64,000 nt of DNA from Candidatus Chlorohelix allophototropha (lineage in GTDB: Bacteria; Chloroflexota; Chloroflexia; Chloroheliales; Chloroheliaceae), in the NCBI RefSeq assembly GCF_030389965.1, contig NZ_CP128400.1, forward strand, positions 496,001 to 560,000, read 5' to 3'. The first letter of the stretch is position 1, and each line of letters starts with the position of its first letter. The position numbers were made by a program, and so were the translations under genes. Positions 54,862 to 63,075 of this stretch are shown here, piece after piece. A model generated the notes under the pieces. It searched no databases and had not been told where the DNA came from. It was given only the letters and a program-made list of their open reading frames with translations.

Positions 54862-56229
54862 ATGACAAAACCACTCGTTGCCATTGTTGGTCGTCCCAAT
54901 GTGGGCAAATCTACTTTTTTTAACCGCGTAATTGGCGAGAAATTGGCAATTGTTGAGGATTTACCCGGTACTACCCGTGACCGACTCTACGGTGACGGTG
55001 AGTGGAATGGGCGTTATTTCACTTTGATTGATACTGGCGGTCTCGAATTTGAATCCGAGGATGAGCAAAAGAAGGAAAGTGAAAACAAAGGGGTAGACTC
55101 TATTCGAGAAATAGCACGTCAGACCCGCGCTCAAGCAACTGTGGCAATTGAAGAAGCCGATGTTATTGTTTTTATGGTAGATGCAAAAACCGGTTTAACC
55201 TCAACTGACCGGGACATTGCCGATATCCTTAGAAGAACTAAAAAGCCGGTGCTTCTCGCTGCTAACCGCGCCGATAGCGAAGAGCGTCGCCAAAATTCAG
55301 TCGAATTTTATGAACTTGGACTGGGCGACCCCATTCCGATTAGTAGCTATCATGGCACTAATACCGGAGATTTGCTGGATGCGATTACCGAAAACCTACC
55401 TCCAATACCTGAAACTATCGAACAAGCTCAAATTAGAATTGCGATAATCGGTCGCCCGAATGTTGGAAAAAGCCGCTTGCTCAATTCTTTGCTAGGGCAA
55501 GAGCGGGTTATAGTTTCGGACGTGCCGGGTACAACTCGCGATGCCATTGATACTGAGATTATAGTTGGCGACAAAACAGTAACCTTGATTGATACCGCCG
55601 GTATCCGTCGTCCGGGTCGCATAGACATCGGTGTAGAGAAATGGAGTGTGATGCGAACTCTTCGCGCCATTAACCGCTCTAACGTGGTGCTGTTGGTGGT
55701 CGATGCTAGTGAAGGAATTACCGCTCAGGATGCCCATATCGCCGGTTATGCCCTTGAGGAAAGTAAGGGTATCGTGCTGGTAGTGAACAAGTGGGATAAA
55801 GTTGAGAAGGATAACACTACCATGAACCAGTATGTCACTAAGATACGTGAACAACTGGATTTCATGTCGTATGTCCCGATGATTTTTATCAGCGCAAAAT
55901 TTGGGCAACGTGTCAACAAAGTTCTGGATGCTGCCCTTACAGTGGCAGAAGAACGCCATAAACGTATCCCTACCGCTACCCTGAATAAGGTGATGCGAGA
56001 TGCAATAGCGGCGCATAGTCCTGCTACTAAGCCGGGAAAATGGCTGAAGTTGCTATATGTAACACAAGTGGAAGTCGATCCACCAACATTTGTGTTTTCG
56101 GTGAATGACGCAAAACAGGTGCATTTTTCATACCAACGCTATCTTGAAAACAAGATTCGCGAAGCCTTTGGTTTTGAAGGTACTCCTCTTAAAATGATAT
56201 TCCGTGGTCGCGACGAATCAGATGATTAA
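54862..56229 (+). CDS. der: Ribosome biogenesis GTPase Der
   Basis: Der (EngA) is the two-GTPase protein required for 50S assembly. The 455-residue protein has two G domains with IVGRPNVGKSTFFN (about residue 8) and IIGRPNVGKSRLLN (about 195), each with DTGG or DTAG switch blocks and NRAD / NKWD specificity motifs. The KH-like C-terminal domain follows. Length is normal. It is first of der-plsY-carbonic anhydrase-like in a row. The 357-nt region upstream (54505-54861) holds a small GCCGT/ACGGC hairpin near 54793 and nothing else I can name. Confidence 0.98.
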   Translation: MTKPLVAIVGRPNVGKSTFFNRVIGEKLAIVEDLPGTTRDRLYGDGEWNGRYFTLIDTGGLEFESEDEQKKESENKGVDSIREIARQTRAQATVAIEEADVIVFMVDAKTGLTSTDRDIADILRRTKKPVLLAANRADSEERRQNSVEFYELGLGDPIPISSYHGTNTGDLLDAITENLPPIPETIEQAQIRIAIIGRPNVGKSRLLNSLLGQERVIVSDVPGTTRDAIDTEIIVGDKTVTLIDTAGIRRPGRIDIGVEKWSVMRTLRAINRSNVVLLVVDASEGITAQDAHIAGYALEESKGIVLVVNKWDKVEKDNTTMNQYVTKIREQLDFMSYVPMIFISAKFGQRVNKVLDAALTVAEERHKRIPTATLNKVMRDAIAAHSPATKPGKWLKLLYVTQVEVDPPTFVFSVNDAKQVHFSYQRYLENKIREAFGFEGTPLKMIFRGRDESDD

Positions 56230-56248
56230 CGCCGCAGGTTAGAGCATT

Positions 56249-56917
56249 ATGGATTGGCTGCTCTTTTTGCTCTTTTTGCTGGTGGGATACCTGCTTGGTT
56301 CTATTCCCACTGGCTTAATATTAGGCAGATGGCTGAAGAATATTGATGTGCGTCAGTTTGGCAGTGGCAAAACCGGCGCAACCAATACCTTGCGAACGCT
56401 TGGTTGGAAAATCTCACTGTCTGTTTTCCTCATCGATGCCCTCAAAGGTGGAATTGCTGTGTGGCTACCAGTGTTGTATTTCACCGATGCCCCCGACAAC
56501 TGGCTGCCATGGGTTCGCATGTTGGCGGCTTTTGCATGCATGTTAGGACATGACTTCCCGATATGGATCGGGTTCAAGGGTGGGCGTGGTGTGGCTGTAG
56601 GTGTAGGTGAGTTGCTGGTAGTCTCTCCGTTTATCTGGATATTGACATTCTTTGTCACCTTTCCTACAATCGTTATTACCCGTTATGTATCTTTAGGTTC
56701 GATTGTAGGCTCAGTTTTCACCGTTGTATTTACAGTAGTAGCAATATTTGCGATCAATTTGGATCCACGTTATTTAGGTTTTTCCATTGTTTCAGCCTTG
56801 CTGGTTATAGTAATGCACCGTGATAATATTACCAGATTGCTCAACGGCACCGAACGTAAGCTTGGAGATAAAGCCTCGAAAGTAAAACCATCTTCTGAAC
56901 AGAATCCAACCCATTAA
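56249..56917 (+). CDS. plsY: Glycerol-3-phosphate acyltransferase PlsY
   Basis: PlsY transfers an acyl group from acyl phosphate to glycerol-3-phosphate, the first step of phospholipid synthesis. The 222-residue membrane protein has about five hydrophobic helices and the three loop motifs: GSIPTGLILGR (motif 1), GSGKTGATNTLRTLG (usual GSGNxGATN, Asn to Lys here), and GFKGGRGVAVGVG. It follows der by 19 nt. Confidence 0.96.
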   Translation: MDWLLFLLFLLVGYLLGSIPTGLILGRWLKNIDVRQFGSGKTGATNTLRTLGWKISLSVFLIDALKGGIAVWLPVLYFTDAPDNWLPWVRMLAAFACMLGHDFPIWIGFKGGRGVAVGVGELLVVSPFIWILTFFVTFPTIVITRYVSLGSIVGSVFTVVFTVVAIFAINLDPRYLGFSIVSALLVIVMHRDNITRLLNGTERKLGDKASKVKPSSEQNPTH

Positions 56918-56932
56918 TAAAGAGGTCTGAGT

Positions 56933-57463
56933 ATGTGGTTAATCGAGTACAATGGCAATCGCCCACAAATAGGCGAAAATGTTTTTATTGCCCCAAACGC
57001 TACTTTAATCGGAGATGTAGTAATTGAAAACGGGGCGAGTATCTGGTTTGGGGTAGTGTTACGTGCTGATAATAACCGCATTATCATCGGAGAGAATGCG
57101 AATATTCAGGATAACACGGTGGTACATACCAACGATGACGACCCTCCCACAACCATTGGCGCTTGTGTAACTATTGGGCATAGCGCGGTGCTGGAAGGCT
57201 GTATTATTGAGAAAAATGCGGTTATTGGCATGAATGCTACCGTGCTAAGTAAAGCTGTGGTGGGTGAAGGCGCGATGGTAGCCGCAAATTCGGTCGTGAC
57301 AATTGGTTCAAAAATACCGGCATGGAATCTGGCTGCCGGAATTCCGGCACAGGTTAAGAAAGAGTTGAGTGGGCAAAGCCGAAAACAAGTGGAAGAAAAT
57401 TGGAAAGAATATACACATTTAAGAGATACATATTTAGCCAAAGGTATTGATAAAATTTTCTAA
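56933..57463 (+). CDS. Gamma-carbonic-anhydrase-like left-handed beta-helix protein, altered metal site
   Basis: The 176-residue hexapeptide-repeat protein of the YrdA/CaiE/gamma-CA family has NATLIGDVVIENGASIWFG, NIQDNTVVHTN, TIGHSAVLEGC and AANSVVT. Two of the three zinc His are present (VVHT and IGHS). The third, normally LHGC, is LEGC, so Glu replaces His. This makes true carbonic anhydrase activity uncertain. It follows plsY by 15 nt. Confidence 0.93.
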   Translation: MWLIEYNGNRPQIGENVFIAPNATLIGDVVIENGASIWFGVVLRADNNRIIIGENANIQDNTVVHTNDDDPPTTIGACVTIGHSAVLEGCIIEKNAVIGMNATVLSKAVVGEGAMVAANSVVTIGSKIPAWNLAAGIPAQVKKELSGQSRKQVEENWKEYTHLRDTYLAKGIDKIF

Positions 57464-57642
57464 TCATTAATTCTTTATATTTTGAAATATACCTTGATTA
57501 ATTCACACTTATAGTATAATTAAATAGCAGTATTAGTCTCTCTTAGTTTGTATTCTTCTCAGACCAAATTTGTTTGTAGTTTGCGCCAGTGTTGCTGCAA
57601 GTAAGTTACGCTACGGGTCATGTAACACAGGAGTAAGGGACT

Positions 57643-58146
57643 ATGGGTCTTTCAAATCACGAAATTTATATTGAGCGACTTATACGTGAGGCTCAAGAAC
57701 AAGGCAAGTTTGTTAATTTAGCCGGGCAAGGAATGCCGCAGCGCATTGAGGATCAAAATCCTTATTTAGCTGATGAATGGCGAATGGCGTTTAAAGTTCT
57801 TGAAAATGGAGGTTATAGCCCACCTTGGATTGAAATGGACAAGGAACTCGAGAACGATTTGGAAAGAACTTATCGTGATCGATTAGAACATCTGAGGTGG
57901 CTAAGGCGACGGCTTGCTGATATAAAATCTGGTCCTATCCAATATTTTGCGAGAGATATGCGACGGTTACATTCCTCACACCAGCATTTTCTACGCGCGC
58001 ATGCCGAGAAAATTAGAGAATTGAATTCAAAGATTGAGCGATTTAACTCGATCTGCCCGGTAGTAAGTTTGCAGAAAAAGATTATGATTGTGGATGAACT
58101 TATCAGGCAATTTGACCTTGCTTGTCCTGCTATTCCCCTTCTTTAA
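57643..58146 (+). CDS. DUF1992 (DnaJ-homologue C28-like) protein
   Basis: The 167-residue soluble helical protein has the DUF1992 core ERLIREAQEQGKFVNLAGQG followed by DEWRMAFKVLENGGYSPPWIEM. In the family this is called DnaJ homologue subfamily C member 28, conserved domain, but there is no J domain here. Function unknown. It is monocistronic, with a terminator after it. Confidence 0.88.
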   Translation: MGLSNHEIYIERLIREAQEQGKFVNLAGQGMPQRIEDQNPYLADEWRMAFKVLENGGYSPPWIEMDKELENDLERTYRDRLEHLRWLRRRLADIKSGPIQYFARDMRRLHSSHQHFLRAHAEKIRELNSKIERFNSICPVVSLQKKIMIVDELIRQFDLACPAIPLL

Positions 58147-58160
58147 ATAAAATGATGTTT

Positions 58161-58183
58161 ACCCCATTATGGGGTTTTTTTAT
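58161..58183 (+). terminator. Intrinsic terminator after the DUF1992 gene
   Basis: Stem ACCCC/GGGGT (58161-58165 and 58171-58175) with a 5-nt loop and seven T. Confidence 0.85.
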
Positions 58184-58365
58184 TGTCTTTTATCACTACT
58201 TTTGTACTGATACACTTTTTCTCGTTTCTGGTAAGTGACCTCCCGCCTTCGCGTAAAATGCCTATTGGCAAGGCAACGGTATTCGATTAATAATTAAGAA
58301 GGATCGGGACCTGCGTAAAATTTGGTGGTAAAAGATCAAAAGGCAGACAGCGGTGGTCAAACTGG

Positions 58366-58701
58366 CTAAGCCATTTCCGCCCCTAAAACTATGAGCTTCA
58401 ACAAATCAAAGCTTGCTTTCCCATAAAGTTTGCGTTTGATCATTTTCAGCTTATTTACTTTTCCTTCCACCACTCCTTGGCTCCATATTTCGCTTAGCCC
58501 TGCCCTTACCGCCGCTTCATCCCGTTTGATCCCACCCCCGAAACTTTGTAATTCTGTTATGCCACTTTCTTCAGCCTGTACTAACCATTCAGCTAATTTT
58601 TCAGCCTTTCGCTCCTGTATCATTTTACCGAATGCCTGGATCAAACCATATGCTTGCGCTAAAGTAGCATCTGCTTCTATAACTGTTTTTAGATGGCTCA
58701 A
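58366..58701 (-). pseudogene. ISL3 family transposase, C-terminal fragment
   Basis: The 111 residues match the C-terminal end of ISL3 transposases: LAEWLVQAEESGITELQSFGGG, then the conserved IWSQGVVEGKVNKLKMIKRKLYGKASFDLLKL with the catalytic Glu. The N-terminal part is missing. The reading continues upstream to about 58715 (LKEPALSHL), where it meets the IS3 fragment of the opposite strand. Not functional. Confidence 0.88.
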
Positions 58702-58704
58702 GGC

Positions 58705-58974
58705 TGGCTCTTTTAAGCGAGAAGCGTGCGGTTAATGGAAACCAGCGGTAAAACAGCGGTACAAATCGCTAGAGAATTAGGGGTATCGGACAGTGTACTT
58801 TACCATTGGCGTAAAATATTGGCTGAAAAAGGGGCGCAAGCTTTTCCTAGTAAAGGTCACCAAACTGAGGCTGAAGAAGAACTCCGTCGGCTGCGAATGG
58901 AGAATGAACGACTGCGGATGGAAAGGGATATCTTAAAAAAAGCCATAGCCATCTTCACGCAGAACCAAAAGTGA
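58705..58974 (+). pseudogene. IS3-type orfA, 5'-truncated and frameshifted
   Basis: The frame from 58726 gives LMETSGKTAVQIARELGVS, an HTH of IS3/IS911 OrfA, and a leucine-zipper-like end RMENERLRMERDILKKA. Upstream, a second frame gives FKREA, which normally continues into VRLMETSGK. One base appears to be missing at GCG-TGCGG (about 58725). The start is lost at the junction with the ISL3 piece. Confidence 0.8.
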
Positions 58975-59072
58975 AGTTTCAGTTCATTTATGAGCACAAG
59001 CAGGAATTTCCGGTGAGGTTAATGTGCAAGGTGAGAAAGTGTAAAATAGTGTGTGTAAAAGGAAAAAGCTGA
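58971..59072 (+). pseudogene. IS3-type orfB, first 21 codons only
   Basis: After orfA, overlapping its stop, GTG begins KFQFIYEHKQEFPVRLMCKV, the usual beginning of an IS3 OrfB integrase. It is cut at about 59034-59038 where the IS256 end begins, and reads into the IS256 sequence to a stop at 59072. Confidence 0.75.
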
Positions 59073-59383
59073 TGGTAAGATAGCCGAAAATAAAAACAGC
59101 TATTAAGGAGAAAACCAGTGGCGGCTAACAACAAACCAGCTAATCCAGCAAAACCGATCAACTTGCCATCAGTAGAAGTGGTTCAGCAAGAACTGGACAA
59201 GGCTAGCTCCATCGAAGATTTCTTCGGTCGGGAGGGGATTTTCGCCAAACTGTTCGCTCGCACCCTGGAGCAAATGCTGGAGGCGGAACTGACCGACCAT
59301 CTGGGTTATGAGAAATATGAGGCTAAAGGTCGTAATAGTGGTAATAGCCGAAACGGCAAAGTTACTCGCCAGTTAAACGGGTA
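59039..59383 (+). mobile_element. IS256 family element, 5' fragment
   Basis: The sequence from GTGTAAAAT (59039) is nearly identical, in reverse, to 60714 and downward. It holds the IS256 left end and the first about 90 codons of the transposase, then stops at 59383 where the second copy's other end begins. It is inserted in the IS3 orfB remnant. Confidence 0.85.
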
Positions 59384-59402
59384 TGTCAATAGTGCTGTGT
59401 AA
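59118..59402 (+). pseudogene. IS256 transposase, N-terminal fragment
   Basis: The GTG start follows AAGGAG. The frame gives the IS256 (Transposase_mut) N-terminus with ASSIEDFFGREGIFAKLF and ELTDHLGYEKYEAKG, then departs after KVTRQLN into the end of the second copy. About 90 of some 400 residues remain. Unlike the right copy, its first 20 codons are intact. Confidence 0.85.
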
Positions 59403-60714
59403 ATGGAATTGACTGCGAATTCAAATAGTTACTCTTTGCTTAAAACAGATCGAAAGCTGGTTCAAAATACACGCCCAATTAGGTATCGGCATGGTCCAAT
59501 CGCTGGTAATATCACAATTTGCCAGGTAAAATAACTTCCGGACAGACTCCGCGGAGGGAAAAGCCCCCTTGGTTTTGATCACTTTACCCAATTGGCGATG
59601 GTAGCCCTCGACGGAATTCGTGGTGTAGATCAGCCGCCGGATATCAGGTGGATAGGTGGACAGCTCCGCCCAATTGTTCTCCCAGCTCTTTACCGCAATG
59701 GCATACTTCCCACCTCATTTATCGGTCAGATTTAGCAGGTTGAGTTCGGCTTCTTCCCGAGTAGCCGCCTTGTAAACCGTTTTCAAGTCAGCCATAAAGG
59801 CTTTCTGATCCTTCCAGACCACATAGAGCAGGCTGGTGCGGATTTGATGAATAATGCAGCGCTGAACCTGGGCGTAGGGAAAGACCGCCTGGATCGCCTC
59901 ACTGAAACCGCTTAGCCCGTCCACGCAAGCGATAAAAATATCCTCGACCCCACGCCCTTTCAGAGCACTGATCACTCCCAGCCAGAATTTAGCTCCTTCC
60001 CCAATGACCCAGAATATCGCGCCGCCCTTCCAGATCGACCCCCAACACATTGTAAACTGCCATATTCTCGACTTTGCCTTCCCGGCGCATTTTCACAAAG
60101 ATGGCGTCCAGATAGATGATCGGGTAAATAGCTGCCAGTGGCCGGTTCTGCCAGGCTTCTACCATCGGCCAAATCATGGCGCTGATGGTAGCGGGCGAGA
60201 TTTCCACCCCATACAGATCCTGTAAAGTCTCCTGCAAGTCTCGGGTAGAGAGCCCTTTGCCATACAGACCCAGGATCTTTTCTTCCAGTTCGTTGGTGTT
60301 ATGACCGTACTTTTTGAGTAGGGTGGGTTCGAACTCGCCATTGCGATCCCTTGGCACCTGGATGGTGGTGCTACCGGCTGAGGAATTTAGCTGGCGAGTA
60401 ACTTTGCCGTTTCGGCTATTACCACTATTACGACCTTTAGCCTCATATTTCTCATAACCCAGATGGTCGGTCAGTTCCGCCTCGAGCATTTGCTCCAGGG
60501 TGCGAGCGAACAGTTTGGCGAAGATCCCTTCCCGACCAAAGAAATCTTCGATGGAGCTAGCCTTGTCCAGTTCTTGCTGGACCACTTCTACTGATGGCAA
60601 ATTGCTGGATTTGCTGGTTTGTTGTTAGCCGCCACTGGTTTTCTCCTTAATAGCTGTTTTTATTTTCGGCTATCTTACCATCAGCTTTTTCCTTTTACAC
60701 ACACTATTTTACAC
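59384..60714 (-). mobile_element. IS256 family element, full-length but decayed copy, inverted
   Basis: The 5' end is at 60714 (GTGTAAAAT reading leftwards) and the 3' end near 59384, where a sequence resembling the inverted terminal repeat occurs (CAATAGTGCTGTGTAAATGG, compare AAATAGTGTGTGTAAAAGG). It lies head to head in inverted orientation with the truncated copy. Confidence 0.85.
59421..60635 (-). pseudogene. IS256 transposase, three disabling mutations
   Basis: From the GTG at 60635 the frame should run to 59421. Compared with the left copy it has a 10-nt deletion near 60600 (frameshift), a second shift near 60010 (LGHW / VIGEGAKFW), and a stop where Trp is expected (TDK-stop-GGKYAIAVKSW) near 59713. 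The catalytic blocks are still readable: YLDAIFVKM (Asp), FIACVDGLSGF (Asp) and NSVEGYHRQL (Glu). It cannot be active without recoding. Confidence 0.88.
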
Positions 60715-61090
60715 TCTCAAAAGCCAGTCCGGTGAAATCCCTTTCTTTTATACTTCCGGCAATTTTGGGTGAAACTTGTTTTCGCTCAAAGTTGTCGAGC
60801 GACAGACCGCTGCCTGGAGCTATCTTTAATTACAACCAGGTTTTTCTTCAAGCTCTAGCAGTTTGTCGGAGTAATTAAAATGTAGATACCTTATCGAAAG
60901 TGTTGTGAAACCAGCGACTCAAGTTGTTGTAGATACGACGCTTCCAATAACAAATAGAATATATGTTCTATTTACGTGCCCCTTTTTTATAGTATGCGCA
61001 AACTGCACAAATTATAGTGTTTATGGCTGCGTAAAGATGACTATCTATATTGTTACCTTGATTGCTAGTCCGCATTAGAATCTGTTTTAA
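60715..61090. other. Degenerate sequence between IS remnants
   Basis: No intact gene. It contains a short IS5-like remnant (60875-60946) and a small palindrome AGAATATATGTTCT near 60957. Other parts are unidentified. Confidence 0.5.
60875..60946 (-). pseudogene. IS5-like transposase internal fragment
   Basis: On the minus strand 23 codons read WKRRIYNNLSRWFHNTFDKV and then a stop. This is the conserved segment just after the N-terminal domain of IS5-type transposases. The matching N-terminal part lies on the plus strand at 61180-61300. Confidence 0.6.
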
Positions 61091-61360
61091 ATGGAGAAGC
61101 AAACAAAAAACAAAGCACTGCAGTTGAAAAAAAAGAGCAAATGGATAAACTTTGGCTATGACAGCACTAACAAAAAAGCCTACACAAGCAATTTGACCGA
61201 AACTGCGTGGCAAATCATATTGCCGCATTTACCACCACTCTGCCCAATCCGACGCAAACCGAAATGGGCGCGGCGCGATCTAATCGATGGAATGTTGTAT
61301 TTATATAGAGTAACCACAACTTTATTTATCAAATTATTCCGCCTGCACCCTGTAATTTAA
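61091..61360 (+). pseudogene. IS5-like transposase, N-terminal fragment
   Basis: The frame encodes 89 residues. From about residue 30 it matches the IS5 N-terminal domain: LTETAWQIILPHLPP, then KPKWARRDLIDGMLYLYR. After this the frame leaves the family and stops. The first 30 Lys-rich residues may not belong to the original protein. Confidence 0.7.
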
Positions 61361-61368
61361 ATGATGAA

Positions 61369-63075
61369 TTAGGCGCGGTTTAATACTGATAAGTTTTGCT
61401 CACAGGATTGCTTGAGGATGCTTACGGGAAGGTCTTCGATCATATCTTCCGAAGCATATTTTCGCAAGGCTGACAGCGCATGGCGATACTCACGAATGGC
61501 GGCGGCGGTTTGTCCGGCATTGCGATAGATATCTCCAAGATACATATGTGCCGGAACAGACTCAATATCTATATAAATTACTTGCTGGAATTCAAAAATA
61601 CTTTCCGCTAGATTTCCCTTGCGGTACATAATCAGCCCTAAAATCAGGTGAGCCTCTTCACAGAGTGGGTCTGCTGAAATAGCACGTCGGCATAATTCTT
61701 CTGCTTCCGTATAATTTGAAATTTTAGCCTTTAATCGCGCTAGCGCTATCAATGACTCTAAGTTTCCATTTGAATAATATACCGCTTTTTCCAAATAACG
61801 ACCCGCTTCTGTAAACTCATGCTTTGCCATCCTCGTCAAACCATCTTTCAGAAGCGCCTGCCAGTTACTATCCGCACCAAAGCTAAGAGGGGGAGGTGTT
61901 GCTGCTATAGGTTGTCCGGTTTGCAAAGGAGCAGTATCGACTCTTGGTGGGGGTTTGGTAGATTGCGCAGCGCTAGTTTTTGCAATATCCGGTGGCAACG
62001 GTGCAGTAATACGCGAACTATACTTTAGAGTTTGAGCCTGATCTTCTAGGGCGGTTGGTTTACGGTAATAGAAAGTGTCAAAATTATTGATCAGTTTGAA
62101 TTTATCAGAAATTTGCCAGAGTGTTTCGCTATAACCTATGAAAAGATAACTAGCCTCGTTCATAGCTCGATAAATATTATCGATAACCCGACGAGTAATT
62201 TCCTGTGAAAAATAAATAGTTACATTTTCGCATATCACTAAATCAAAATTAGAAAACAGATCGACCGGATAATTATCTGAGGCAAGGTTGAAATAGTAAA
62301 ATGTCACTGCCGCTTTAATCTCTGGTTTTATGAGATATGTGGCGCGACTCTTGCCACGCGCATGCGGGGCGCGACCATACCCTGAAAATTGCTCCAATTC
62401 CAAAGGAGCAGTCGCAACACGTTCATGGGTAGGCGCAAAAAAATACTTATCAACCAGCGTGCGCTCTATCTGACTAATATCATCATTGCGATAACGACCT
62501 TCTGCTGCAATGTTCAGGGCTTTTTCACTAATATCGGAAGCAATTATTTGAACTTCCCAATTCTCTTTTGTACCTTTTCGGTTCTGAATCTCGGTAATAG
62601 CTTCGGTAACAAGCATTGCTATCGAATACGGCTCTTGCCCGGTCGAGCAACCAGAACTCCATATCCTCAGTTTTTTCTCGCTTGCCCGGCTTTCAATAAG
62701 TTCAGGCAAAACTTTCTCACGTATTGCCCTAAAATGTTCTTTATTCCTGAAAAATTTCGTCTCGTTTACCGTAAGTAACTCAACCAAACAATGCGATTCC
62801 CGAGTAGCTGAGTTAAGCGCTTGTTTAGATTCACCGAATGTTCGAATCTCGCTGTCAATAGGAAAGGAGTAACTCGCCTCGGCTGCGGCAATAAGCTCAA
62901 TATAAGCAGCAATGTTCTTAGGCTTGATTTCCTTGAACCTCTCTTTTACGGCGCTCTTTAGAGTGGGGAATTTGGAGGTATCAAAATACAATCCAAACTT
63001 GCTTTGAAGTATTGAGGAAAGCAGGTTAAAATCATCTAGGTTAAATTCATCGCCGCTAGCGCTAGAATCGGTCAT
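61369..63075 (-). CDS. cheR: CheR-type protein-glutamate methyltransferase with C-terminal TPR repeats
   Basis: The 568-residue protein has a CheR N-terminal helical domain (residues 10-110) and a SAM methyltransferase domain: LRIWSSGCSTGQEPYS (SAM loop), ASDISEKAL and FDLVICENVTIYFS. A Pro-rich linker (about 345-395) and TPR repeats (about 405-545) follow. It methylates receptor glutamates; the TPRs suggest interaction with another signalling protein, as in Myxococcus-like alternative Che systems. A 25-residue loop (about 233-258) between SAM-domain strands is longer than usual. It overlaps cheB by 4 nt. Confidence 0.94.
   Translation of the reverse strand: MTDSSASGDEFNLDDFNLLSSILQSKFGLYFDTSKFPTLKSAVKERFKEIKPKNIAAYIELIAAAEASYSFPIDSEIRTFGESKQALNSATRESHCLVELLTVNETKFFRNKEHFRAIREKVLPELIESRASEKKLRIWSSGCSTGQEPYSIAMLVTEAITEIQNRKGTKENWEVQIIASDISEKALNIAAEGRYRNDDISQIERTLVDKYFFAPTHERVATAPLELEQFSGYGRAPHARGKSRATYLIKPEIKAAVTFYYFNLASDNYPVDLFSNFDLVICENVTIYFSQEITRRVIDNIYRAMNEASYLFIGYSETLWQISDKFKLINNFDTFYYRKPTALEDQAQTLKYSSRITAPLPPDIAKTSAAQSTKPPPRVDTAPLQTGQPIAATPPPLSFGADSNWQALLKDGLTRMAKHEFTEAGRYLEKAVYYSNGNLESLIALARLKAKISNYTEAEELCRRAISADPLCEEAHLILGLIMYRKGNLAESIFEFQQVIYIDIESVPAHMYLGDIYRNAGQTAAAIREYRHALSALRKYASEDMIEDLPVSILKQSCEQNLSVLNRA

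Noticed and set aside
60968-61228. 86-codon minus-strand frame near the IS5 remnant
   Set aside because: It is antisense to the recognisable IS5 N-terminal fragment and has a composition unlike a real protein.
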